Shown here: piece by piece, positions 12,301 through 24,707 of the stretch
Layout: every line of letters starts with the position of its first letter
How positions within the stretch are numbered: position 1 is the first letter of the stretch
From: Anoplopoma fimbria
Taxonomy: Eukaryota > Chordata > Actinopteri > Perciformes > Anoplopomatidae
Assembly (NCBI RefSeq): GCF_027596085.1
Contig: NC_072463.1
Span: 2,235,276 to 2,299,275, forward strand
DNA length: 64,000 nucleotides
Reading direction: 5' to 3'
Notes under the pieces: generated by a model
Seen by the model: the letters and a program-made list of their open reading frames with translations, nothing else
Database searches by the model: none
Told to the model about the DNA's origin: nothing
Translations under genes and position numbers: made by a program

Positions 12301-13204
12301 AGTTAGTTTTGGAAATATAATCTTTTACTTGTGACATTATCAGACAAATACAACGAAAACATTACAAACTACAAGACCTCCACCAAGGCCAGTCCGCTCC
12401 AAAATGCAATGCATTCTTTCTTGGTCCACGCTTCAATCTTCCATTCTGGCCAGTAGCTTCTTCGTAATCCTGCTGATAAACAAACCAAATGGAAAACAGA
12501 ACCCCTTTTGTTGGAGGTAATGAAGACGAATATAAACAATGCAATGAAAACTCCAACAATCAATAATGAAATACAGTCACACACACACTGAGATGAACAT
12601 GTCACATTGAATTGTTTAACAGAGCTTTACTGCAGGGTATAAAAGATCTTTGGCTCTGACAGTTACCTCTTTACCGCGACCTTTGACCTGATGGCAACAA
12701 CTCAGACTCATTAAGCAGCACATGTAAGGCATCACCCTCGGAGTTTCTTGCCTTTTGCTTGTGAACCATGACTTATACACCAGTGTATGTTTGTCTTTAT
12801 AGTTATAGCTGATTAGGTGTAATCCTTTCCTGCAAAATGATATCTGTGTTTGAGTCCCATGACAGTTTCCCATTAGTCACTCTCTGTGAGTCTTAGGCTT
12901 TGGTTATCTTGTTTTCAATGTGACTTTTGTGATCAGTTGTGCCAGATCGTAACTCACACTTGACACAGCGTGACCTGACTGATCGTGATTGAGATATTTT
13001 TCGTGGTCAAAGGAGTGGATGTTAAGCGGTGGATAAGGGCATTTCATTTGCTATAAATTCTTCACTATAAAAGTTATTTTTGCGGCTTACTCTTCCTCAC
13101 TGCAGTACAAGTCTTGTAATATTGATGAATATCTGCTAATTGAATAAAAAAACATATATTATTACAAATTCTTCACAAAAAAAAGTCTCTTTTGGTTTTG
13201 ACAA
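9351..13204. other. intergenic, no gene seen
   Basis: About 3.9 kb of ordinary AT-rich DNA. Reading frames are short and lack recognisable protein motifs or splice-linked partners. A C-rich run lies near 11983. Confidence 0.5.
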
Positions 13205-13257
13205 GCTTATGCAAATTTCCCCGCTGCGGGACTAATAAAGGATTATCTTATCTTATC
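13205..13257 (+). repeat. LINE-type 3' tail remnant
   Basis: AATTTCCCCGCTGCGGGACT followed by AATAAAGGATTATCTTATCT. Same tail as at 1255-1456, with the terminal ATCTT units typical of target-primed retroelement ends in fish. Confidence 0.6.
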
Positions 13258-13907
13258 CAATCAGGAAATGTTGTGTTTTCATCAGGAATCCCTCTCTTTC
13301 TCTCTCCCCTGTCCACTGTCTCTCTCACCTCCCCCCCAGCCCTTGTGTCTCAGTCAGCAGCTGACATGAAGCCTTGGGATAGCTCAAATGCCTCGCTATA
13401 GTGGTTTAACCCCCACATACACAATGTGCATGCATTAATGTTGTCGTCCACTTCTTCCACATGTTCATTTCTGTCGGACTCTTGCGTTAAGGTTGAACAG
13501 AAGCATGGGACTAACCTCGGACTAAAAGGTCCGGGTTTTGTTTTTATTGCACTTGAAAGATAGATGTATTGGGCTAATTCAAATTATTGAATTTTCCGTT
13601 ATTAAATAGTTTAATTTCTAGCCAGTAATTTGACGATATCTTTCATCTCATTATGCGTTTACAGGAATTTAATTGATGAGGTGATGTGTGTTTATTATAG
13701 CCCACTACACATACTGTAAAAACAGTTATAGGAAGACAGACCAATGGATTTAGTAAGGTCCTGTTTATGTAATGTCCTTTCTTACTTCCAAAAGTAACAG
13801 TATTTTTGTGTTAATAAGTTTGCATAGGGTTAAAAAAGACCTTTCCCTCTTCTTCAAATTGAAATTCAAGGTTTTACTGATCACTCGCCCGATTCTCTAC
13901 AGTAAAG

Positions 13908-13911
<4 letters not shown>

Positions 13912-13944
<33 letters not shown>
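13912..13944. repeat. (AT)n microsatellite
   Basis: Uninterrupted alternating TA of about 33 bp in intergenic DNA. Confidence 0.95.
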
Positions 13945-13948
<4 letters not shown>

Positions 13949-16029
13949 CCATATTGTGTTACTGGCACTTCCTCAGTCAACACTCAAGACTAAGAATGAC
14001 TGAGCTCTTGCTTTTGTGGCCCCGGGTTCCGCAGCAGCCTTTCTTTAAACAAAGTGTGTCAGCAATGTGGTCTGAGTCTAAATTGAAAGTCTGAAATTTC
14101 GCCCGCAGTGTCCTTGAATCTTTAACTGTGCAGACAGGCCGCACCATTCATGTCATTGTGTTGTTGTAGTTGTAGTGCGTGAAATTATGCCAATACGTCT
14201 GCCAAGGAGGTTATGACCGGCAGGATCTCTTAATACTTCACAGATTTCAAATAAGTTTGGTTAAAGGTTTGATCATATTGCAAATGGAAAATGATATTTA
14301 CTTCTGCACTGCATTGAATAATCCTAAACATCCTATGTATGTCCATACCTGTGTTTTAATGCACTTCTGAATCCTGATGGAGACAAAAAAATGTGTATGA
14401 TTAGAAATAAACCAAATTTAGACAAATCTTCTTCTTCTTTTTTTTGTTTTGACTGACTTGTGAAACACTCAGTGATGTCTTAGTTGTACTCCTTTAGCTT
14501 GAGGAGCATTCATATGGCTTTGACCTTTAATGGCCTCATACTTGTACAAACAGCTGTGCACATGTTTAGTGCTACAGGGAGCGAGGCATCAGGAAGTTGC
14601 TAAAACATAACAGTGTTGGATTTATTCACCTGATGGGATCCCTCCCCCTCTGGCAGTACAGACAGGTTAAAACCAAACCTACAGCTACTATTTGACCTGC
14701 TCTGACATTCGCTCTGACATATTAGCGAGGCCTAGTGCCATTTTAAACGCTGTTTTATTTTAGCCTCACTCACCTGTCTGTTCTCTTAAACTGTCAGTCA
14801 TGTTTGAAATCAAAAGAGCGTTCATTTCTTTCACAGTGGTTTATTTGATTCGGCAGGCGAATTTGGAAAGGTGTCTAAATGTCACACATTTTTTCTCAGT
14901 TCACTTATTCCCATCCCAGGGCAAGACGGAACAGGACAAAACACAGCCCAACACCCAGCAAACTGACAGATACGGAGTGTCATCGCTCCATTAAAGATGT
15001 TAAACTCGCCCCAAACTGTATTTTAAAAAGTATTTTCTGCTGGTTTGTTGAAAAGGTCTTTTGTAGTAATGACTGTTAATAACTGTTGAACTCAAGGTCT
15101 CTAGAAATTGTTTGACTTTTATCCTTTTTCTATGTGTGATCCGTGTTTGTAAACCTTGGTAATGTTCTTCACCCTTTTGTTGCTTTGTAAAGCACTTTCA
15201 GACAAAGATTTTTCAATAGAAGCAGTTAACATGTTGGCACATGGCTGCATGTGTGTTTGATAAAAAGGACAGACTGTCATCTTTGGCCTGTTTTGTAGGG
15301 GCAGAAGATTAAAAGCTGTTATGCCGGATGATGGGATGATGATCTATGTCTTGTTCATTGTCCCTGTTAAATAAACAGTACAATGAAAACAGTTTGTGCA
15401 TCTATCTGACTGTTGGGAATTTAAAGAAACTTCATGAAATTCTAGTTTTCATTGCTCCATATTTTTTAAATTGATTGGTCTGAGCATTGTTTATAAGTAA
15501 TGCAAAATAAACTAACGATACTGGTTGCAAATTTTACAAGATGTTGGGAAATTATATCTTTGCAACATTGCAAAATTGCAAAAAATAAATAAAATCTATA
15601 GTGTATTGATAATTTACTGTTTTCTTGTTTCATGCATGCTTTTAAATGCAATGTATTAAATTAGATTTTGCTTGTGCATATTGTTAATGAATTTGTCTGA
15701 AAGTGCAGTCCAATGCAGCTCAGTTTAATTTCATGATCTATGCATCTATAGTCCTATTTTTCTATTATTAAAGTCTGCTATTGTTATTATGGCAACTTCA
15801 GCAAGTGATTCTGATATTGAAATAAATACTACGAAATGTATAACTTGTGTCAATCCTGATTAACTAGCAGAAATTGAATTGATAGGTAAGATTTCTTTTG
15901 GACAGAAAGTACGCTTTAATACACAGAAATTTCCACTCATCACACCTTTTAATGAGAGATAATGTTACGCTTCACTTTTCTAAGCTGCACTTGACTGTAA
16001 TAACACTGTCTTTTATCTCTTTCTGTCAG
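13945..16029. other. intergenic, upstream of syne2
   Basis: AT-rich, with no gene seen. The first syne2 coding exon is preceded at 16029 by an acceptor-like TCTTTCTGTCAG, so the true promoter and a noncoding first exon probably lie somewhere in this stretch; I could not locate them. Confidence 0.4.
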
Positions 16030-16038
16030 AGTGGTGCC

Positions 16039-16062
16039 ATGCTGCCGGGAGGCTGTGGATGA
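16039..16062 (+). other. short upstream ORF in syne2 leader
   Basis: ATG at 16039 opens seven codons (MLPGGCG) and stops at TGA 16060-16062, seven bases before the inferred syne2 start at 16069. If this part is in the mature leader it could reduce translation of that isoform. It is visible in the sequence; its use is unproven. Confidence 0.4.
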
Positions 16063-16068
16063 GAAAGC

Positions 16069-16156
16069 ATGTCGTCAGACTTCTACTGCAGAGATGATCT
16101 GGTGGAGAGGGGGTCCATCCCCCTGGACATCGACAACGTCCACATGCTGCTGCAGG
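16069..16156 (+). CDS. syne2: syne2 exon 1 (main first coding exon, form A)
   Basis: ATG with A at -3 opens [16 protein letters not shown] and ends ...[11 protein letters not shown] plus one base at CAGG/GTCAGT. Joined to exon 2 it reads [19 protein letters not shown], which lines up with the human nesprin-2 N-terminus (GIDDLHISLQAEQEDTQKK as I recall it). That supports it as the ancestral first exon. Confidence 0.8.
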
Positions 16157-19100
16157 GTCAGTGTCTCTCCACTTACAGTAAAGAGTATTATGGTTTAGTC
16201 CTTGTTTTTGCAGGTATTTGAAAGGGCAGAGCAGGTATTTTCTGTGTTTTGAAAACTTTATGTTATTATGGCGACTGTGGTGCTTTTAGATTGTTGATTT
16301 ACTTCAACAAACATTTAAGCTAAACAGAGTGAAGGCTCATTGTTTTTGGTCTCTGCTTGGCCGGAGGGACGTCTGAGGTCATGCAACTGCAGGAAAGAAC
16401 AACTTGTGTCTTGATTTCCTTGTCTTATCTTGGTTACTGTGGCAACATAATAACTAGTAATCCTCAGTTATGTGTCTCACTCAGAAAGAACAGTTTGATG
16501 ACTCTGTCTCGGTTCGCTGCTGGCTCCGTCCTGTTTCACTTTTGTCACTTTTTTTTTGAGGTCAAGCTCAGTTTAATCTGCTGAAACTGAACCCCTGCTC
16601 TCAGAGAGACATGAGTCATCCAGAGGGACAGAGCAGGAGGGTGGAGGACATAAAACACGTTTCTCGCTCATTAGGTCGCTGTCTCCCAGGGCGTTTGGAA
16701 CATTTGAAGCAAGGCTGTGCCGTCATATATATATATATAATAATCAGTTCTCAATATAACAAGTTGGTTTTTTACTGGTGTGACACTTTAACTGGAAGAT
16801 TTTGCATTTGATCTCTAGTTTTATGACACTTTTAATATCAAAATGATGTATATGTAGATCAACAGAAAGTTGTATATACCTTCGTGTTATGGATTGTTTT
16901 TTAAGATGTCATCTCAGACTCTCAGGATCTTTGATGCACATTTTTTCCCTATTTTTTGAACATTGAATAATCACAACAACTAATTAAAAAAAAAAGATCA
17001 AAAGCATAACTTCAAATGACTTACTGAGAAAATTGTAATATCATATATTGGCCTGGTCAATTTATCATTCTAGCTCTACTACTTTGGTTTATGGCTAAAT
17101 ACCTGCAAAATGTTTTGGGGAAAAAATAAATATGGCATTGTCAGAGAAGGTGAAAACAGTCTTATAATGCAAAGAACTGCATGGATTTTGCACAAAAATA
17201 TCTGTAGAACCCATTTCCATTGTTTCCTTCGTCAAAATGTTGCCTAACTAGCAAGTTAGCGTGACATGGTTGGTACCAATGGATGCCTTTAGGTTTTGCA
17301 ATTTTACACGAGGGCACATGACCCCCCCACATGTCCTCTCCACATTAAGTGAGAATACAGTGTTTTGATTTTTTCCAAATATGTAATACCAGGCTATAGA
17401 GTGTGCAGAATGGATGATGATGGCCTAAAGCCGTCACGACAAACCAGGTCGTTAAAAACGACTGTGAAAGACTTGTTTTGACGGTATATTTCAAGTGGTA
17501 CCAATGAAAGAATGTCACTAAAGAGGGTTTGCATCAGTAGGGTTAGGAAGGATTCTTCAGAGTACATGCAATGTGGTTTTATAATGTAATGCTCTTAAAA
17601 TGATTATCTGAGTCAAAACGGACTGAAGGATTGAGAAGGTTGTGTGCGTCAATGCTACGTGGTAGCTCTTTAGGGGAACTAACGTTTGATGTTTTATGTA
17701 TTTTTACTTTGTGACTCCACTTCATTCATTTTCATTAGGTTGTTATCAATAATAATAACATTATTCATCATCGCCGTCCTCATCATTGTGGCATTTTTCA
17801 CAATAGGTCACTATCTGTCGCTGAAGGAGGTCACACAATGATGTCATTGATGGAAGCTCTTGTATTTGCAGTAATACGAACTGGGTGTCTGTTGTGACTT
17901 TCCCAGGAAGAATCACAAACGGTGCACAGTTACGAAAGTGAGATCCCCAAAAACACAGCTGTGATTATCACTTAAACGCCGTAGGTGCTCCCAAAGAGTA
18001 CGAAGTGGAGATCTTAAAGGTTGTAACTTTAGAAAAGCTCTTGTAATGGTTGTCTGTCCGTCCGGGCTATTCTCATGAGCCTGACATCTCAGGAGCGCCT
18101 GGATAGAATTTCTTCAAAAATGGCACAAACGTCCACCTTGACTCAAGGATGCACTGATTTGATTTTGTTGGACAAAGGTCAAAGGTGAAGGTCACTGTGA
18201 CCTCTCGTCCGTCCCATCTTGTGAACGCTATATCTCAGTGACGCTTTGAGTTAGTATCTTCAAATTTAGCACAAACACCCACATTGGATACAAGGATGAA
18301 CTTATTAGGGTTTGGAGGTTAAAGTTCAAGGCCCACTTGTGATTGTTAAAGGAACTCCAAGGACAACATTTCCAGATAAATGAGGAAAACACTTTGGCAG
18401 TACCTCCTTAGGTCGGTCACTAGGTGGTACTCTGAGGCACACCTGTGGGCCGCGGCAGAAAAGCTGATCTAAAACAAATCTAATGCCGTCCTTTTATGTA
18501 TTATGATGAAATGTACTGTTTCATGCATCTTCAATGCAGTTACATTTATAACAGCCAGGAGCTAAACTAAGATTTGAAATAGAAACAAATCATAATGCAC
18601 AGCTTACACACACACACACACACTCCTCACACCTCAAAATCACATCATCTCTCATTTTCCAAATCCTAGTTACCAATTCAGAGGGTCACACTAGTTTAGG
18701 AGTATCATTAGGTTAATCAGGTGAGAGATCCACATTTTCGCTGCATGTGACATTTGAATTTGACCCACATTTTCCAGTTTATGAAGCATAACATTACCCA
18801 GGAGGCTGCAGGAGGACTAGCTGGTTGCAGGTCTTGTTTCAGCAGGCCTGAATCCTTTTATGAGTGAGACTTAAGAGAGGCGTGGCCCAGCTGATCTCAC
18901 CTGCTTCCCTGCAGGCTTGACATGTGGACTGTTAGCTGTTTAGACTGGAGTCAGTGAGGGAAACCATATGTTTACTAGATGGAGAAGTTTGGTTTAGATT
19001 GATATATACCAGAGTTTGTTTACACAGAAACATTCCCTGCTGAATCAGCATGAGTAATCCCATCATGGGTGAGTTTTTTTTTATTTGTCTCTATGGTAGT

Positions 19101-22100
19101 GTCTTATGGTACGGAACAAAACAAACAGTGTAGAAATTGATGTAAAGCCACAATACTATAATGGATATTATTATCAGCATATGAAATGTTTACCCTAGGT
19201 TGATTTCTGCAGTTTGATGGTCGATCTACAGCTACACACAAAGTTTTAACCCAACATTTGTTTGTCAAATGTAAGTTATCAATCTAGAACAGAGATTTTA
19301 GCTCATCATAAACTGGGAACTTGGGAAAATAAGTTCTGCTCAGAACCATGATGTGGCTGTTTGCCAGTGTTTGTTAACTGCAAATCAAAAGTCAAATACA
19401 GGCTTCTTTCTCTTTTGAAGTAAAGTTTGTTCTTAGGGCCAGGTTAGGTTTGATAAGAAGAAAATACTTTGCATACCTAGTCCTACATGTATTCACTGCT
19501 TGAGTCACCCATCAAAGTCTAATAATGCATTGCCTCCTCTTAAAATAAATGTTCCTAAAAGGGCTTGTTTAAACAGTTAAAGGAGACACAAAGTGAGAGC
19601 TTGGCTTCTGTCCAGAGAATATTCCTTTAATCAGTTATTTATGAAGAAAATAATGAACAGATCATTACCCTGACGGCAGAGTTCTGCTGTTACATATAAA
19701 AGAAGTAAATAAATGTGTGCTTTACAGGAAATATAGTTTCCTAGACTAGTAAATCAGCTACGTAAACATAACTGTAAAGGTTAACTGAGCTAGTACTTGG
19801 TTAGCAAACGAGCTGTTGGTCTGTTGTCTATCAACAAAACATACGAGGTTAGCTAGCTAACAGGCCAATAGTATCTGTTAGGAGAAGAATATCAGTTCCA
19901 TGTATAAAGCTACACATAATGGCACAGTTGGACCAATAGAAACTCTCATCAGAAGGCATTAGTAAACTAAATAACCTTAGAGCCATGGAACAGAGTTGTT
20001 AGCGCCCACTTTTTCAGTAACCATGATCCTGAAATGTTCCATTCTCGGTTGACATTTCCTTTTGAGTTTTGAACCAAGCCGACCACCGAGATGAACTGGG
20101 ATAGTTTTGCAATGAATGTAGTGCAAAAACATACATTTGATGAACAGAAAGTAATGTCAAAGGTACTAGCTTTTAAAAGTCTTTGATGTTTTTCAGCTAG
20201 TGATACAATGGAACCCCTATTTCCTCACTTTCAGTTTCAGTCACCTTTTTTACACTTTATTTTCCTCTCAAAATGGCAATAGATAAGTTTTCCGCTTTAA
20301 TTTATTGTCAAATAAATATTGATTGATATCTTCAGTAGAAGAAATGTTGGATGGTGGAACAACCAAAGTAACTATGGAAAAAACTTTGTTATATTGAAAT
20401 AGCAGGGATTCATTTGAGAAGCTTAAAGAGCTTCTCAAATGGTAGCACCATTTCACTTTGACCAAATGGGTTTGTTTAAAATAATTCTTCTGGCCTGCTC
20501 TCAAGTTCGTCACAGCTCTCCGGTTTCTTCATCCTCCTGAATTCCCAGTCAGGAACTCTAAAAATATTTTGGTTGCTCATCATTTCTTTGCGGGTTTGGA
20601 GATTATTGATCAACAGAACTCAATAGAGCCTCTCATGTCAGGTCATGTTGTTAAAGAAAATCCATTCTGTCTTTTGTTTAATTATACCATATTAATTATA
20701 AAATGTCTGTCCTCATGGGGATTCCCTAGGATTAAGATTAGACTGCAAGTGAACTGAAGCCAGTGGCCTGCTGTTAAACATATTACAGCAGAAAATAGTC
20801 TGCTAACTGCCTGTTGATGCGTCTCATAGGACCAGACAGGGTGAAGGAAAGCAACGCAGCATGGACAAGTTAGGACCACTAACCTTTAGCCTTATAGCTA
20901 ACAAAGTGAAGTGAGAAACAGGTGGATCAAAATTCAACAGGACCTAAGTTTATATTATATATAATTATGCAAGATCTAAATGGTGAGGCAATTTAGAAAA
21001 GATTAGTGGAAGGAAGAATTGGAATACATCCTTGTTGATGGTAAAATCTATCACAGCTCCCACCTCTTAAACAATAGTTGGTTTTACTTGATGTTTTACA
21101 GTAATTTATATAATTACAGTTAAAGCAGTGAGATTTGTGATACAAGTTAATTACAATTGTCAACTTATTTTAGGTAAGCAGTAGCATTAAATTGGCTTAA
21201 TGTAATCTTGTTAAACGATTGATACTGTACATTCTTTGAGGTACTGTATGCAGTTTTTTAATGTAAGAGTAATGGAAGTTTAGAGATGTTTGTTGAGTCA
21301 GGTAGTAGATATTTTTGAGGACAATGGAGAACGAGGACTGGATTATATGTGAGACTCTTCATATTGCCAGTGACCTGAATGACTTCATCGAGCTTTACAA
21401 TGGTGAGTGGTGGACAATTACCCGACCAACACTGTTGCTTCTTACCCTGGTCTTTTTATTATCTGAATGCTGAAACATACAGTTTTTTATTTATGGACAT
21501 ATTGATAATTACAGTTTCTCTTAAGGGAAATAAACAAAGTCTATCTTTAACTAGAAAGGTGCACTCCGTAAAGTGCAGATCTCCGCCAGGTTTGTCTGCA
21601 ATGACCACTGCTGTTATGTTTGATGGAATGAATACAACCCATAATTGTCTAACTCCAGGTCTAGACTACTCGTGTATCAGACGTGTTTTCTACTTGCACG
21701 TCTCACACAACAGATACTCTGTCATTGTATTCAGATTGTGTTTTGCACTGGCTCTGTCTTATGGAGCTTAACCACGGCCAGAAGCGTTTATTAAGGCTTC
21801 AAGTATAATTTTTTCAACGATACGCATGTAAACACGAGGTTGATACGGCAGCGATGCACCCAGCTGTGTACTGGTAGTTCCATTAGCTGTTAGCAAATAA
21901 CACACCGTCCAAATCAACAAAAGTGAGCAAACTGTTTTCCCCCAACGTTGTCTCACTTACAGCCTGTACCAGCCAGGGGGCAGGTTAAGAGTTTTAAGTG
22001 ACGAGTCAGAATCAAACAGGTAATAAATAGTGTTTTGATAAAGTGTGAGTCACTGCAACCACAAGAAGGCCTTGAGCATGCAGCCATACATGCACTTTGA

Positions 22101-24646
22101 CGAGTAGTATGCGAGATTAGCCTTGGACAGACACAGAGATGCACGCACACATTGACCGACACACACACACGGGACCGATCTCCTGGCGGAGATATTGAAA
22201 ATGATTGAAATTGATTGAAAACTAAATTCCAATTATATTTAAGATCTAATTTAAAGGAGTTTAAAAAAAGTAATACAAATGTATGTCAGAAAAGTATTAG
22301 TAACTTCAAAAACAAAAAAATAATACTCAAACAAAATTTATGGGACGATGACTTGCTTGCGGCTCTATTTGTTCTGAATCATTTTCTGTGGCTTACTTTC
22401 ATTATTGCATTGAGGCTCTCTGCTTGTTCAGGCAACAGGCGGACCACATACCTCTATTTGTGATTCTCATGCCCAAAGGTTTTCCAAACTGATTGGCCAA
22501 ACCAGTGGGTGTTAGCTACAGTAAATACACAGCTTTAAAAGGCAGTGGTTAGAGTTGTAATCACCTGGCTTCACAATAGGTGTACAAACCTCTTTGACTG
22601 CTTACTGTTTAATTGTTTTTCACACTATGATACCTTACATGATTCATGGTGAGCGCTATGATACGTTTGTGATTGTACTGCCTTCAGCTGACTCAAGTAA
22701 ACAAACCCTGGTGGACGCAGTGTGCTTTCATTTGTGCTTTTATTTTGCGCTCGTAAACAGGAAAGAGGTTGTATGTCACAAAGTGCCGTAAAAAACCTCT
22801 ATCGAGACTTATGTGTACGCACGAATGTGCTTAATACATGTCCAAATAATGCTCTTAAAAACAGAATAATATCAACATATCACATATGTCTTAGTCAGAA
22901 AAAGGCTCCTGAACCATATCACATTCAGCATATTGTCATATTCTGAATATTAGTGGAATACAAGTGTTTAACTAGTCACTGACTACATGAGACGGGATGC
23001 AAATCCTCCAGTTTGAGTCCTTTTCACAAATTTCTGTCCCTTTCCTGGAGAGGACGGTGTTTTCCAGTCTGCTTCATTCTCACGGTGCCTACGGTGAAGT
23101 GATATAAACAGCACACACATATTGTTGCTAATAATATTAGCAGTCTAGGAAATTGAGATCCCTCTACAGTGGAACTCAATATAAATACATCATGACCTTA
23201 ATGCATAACGCTTTAAATTAGCACGACTTGGGTATTTTTACAGTTTAGAAATGAAACTTGACGTTTTGTGTTTGTTCTTCTTCAACAGTGGAACAAGAAC
23301 AGATTCAGAAGAAGACCTTCACCAACTGGGTCAACGCTCAGCTGGCAAAGGTGAGCCGTGTTCCAAAGCTTACAGTCTTTTTTATCTTTTTGGCCCTTTA
23401 TGTAATCAGATTAGACACTTTCTTTATTATCAGTATGTTTTCAGCTTGTTTGAGATCTATGCATTGCTGAAACTCCCTAATATGAGCTGATGCAGCTTCA
23501 TTACAAAGTGCAGGTGAGCAGGAACATATTATTATATATCATTAGTTTCGGGATCACCAGTTATACTCATAAACACACATATTCTCCTAATATTAAGCAA
23601 TATTACGAAAATGATGGTGCATCTGCCAATATATAAGCCTCTCTCTGTAAGTATGTTTTTACAACCAATACATTTCAGTCACACATACTTAAAGAAGAAT
23701 ATATATCATGTAAAAGACCTTGAAAAGTATGTTTGCAATCAATAGTCTTTGTTTGTAAAATTATTTTGAATCAGAATCAGAAGCTGTTTATTGCCAAGTA
23801 CATTAAACATACAAGGAATTTGGCTAGGTGATTAATGTATGTAACATGGATGCAATGTAATAATTCCTGTAGGGGAATTTGGGTCATTAAGGTATCACGT
23901 AGCAAAGACATACAAACATTTAAACCACAAAACATTAAGAAAAATCTCCCTTACAGCAATTTGCAGCTTCTTTTGAAAAATCGACATCAGTTTGTTCATT
24001 AAAAAAAAAAAGACATTCTACCCTTTACATTGAGATATTTGTATCCTTTCCTAATTGTTATAATTTTTTGTGTTATTAATGGGAAACTCCAGAAATATCT
24101 GAAAATGCTGCTAATTTCACTATAACTGCATGTTGCTATTATCACTGATCTTTTGACTGGTTTTGCAACGAGGCTGCATAGAATGCACAGAAAGGGGCAG
24201 ATTTAGTTAATTTGAGCTAAGTTTGATATGTGTAAATATCACAGGAGCACCGAGACTCTATTAACTTGGCAGCACTGTTTGGGGTTCATTTCAACGTTTG
24301 TGGGTGTTTTGAGATTTGAGGTTCAGCGAATTTGCCCCTCAATGTTACATATTGGGCCAAAAAATGATCACAATAGCACATTTGATTTAAGATTGGCTAC
24401 CTCTAAAATTCTAATGTGTCAGCTGACAATTTTCAATTATTCTGAAAGACCTCAAGGAGCAGAGAAAACCAGAATAAATCCATGAGCTTTGTGGTTGCTA
24501 CTCATGCAGTATCAGATCTTGTAAAACACAACCACATCCCTTATATTATTATCAGTACAGGGCTGTACCCAGTCAGCAGTTTGTGTTTGACAGGAAATCC
24601 CAAAAAATTTCTCACACTCCCTCCTAACATGAGTCAGCAGCAGACC

Positions 24647-24707
<61 letters not shown>

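Larger units (their letters stand above)
16157..23288 (+). other. syne2 intron 1 (7.1 kb)
   Basis: Holds two candidate alternative first exons (19050 and 21324), a dispersed repeat with nuclear-receptor-like sites (18010-18350), short (TA)n near 16728 and (CA)n near 18606. I see nothing else that I can name. Confidence 0.7.

Noticed and set aside
9351..13204. Several 60-110 residue frames as small genes
   Set aside because: No recognisable motifs, no splice partners and typical lengths for random AT-rich DNA.
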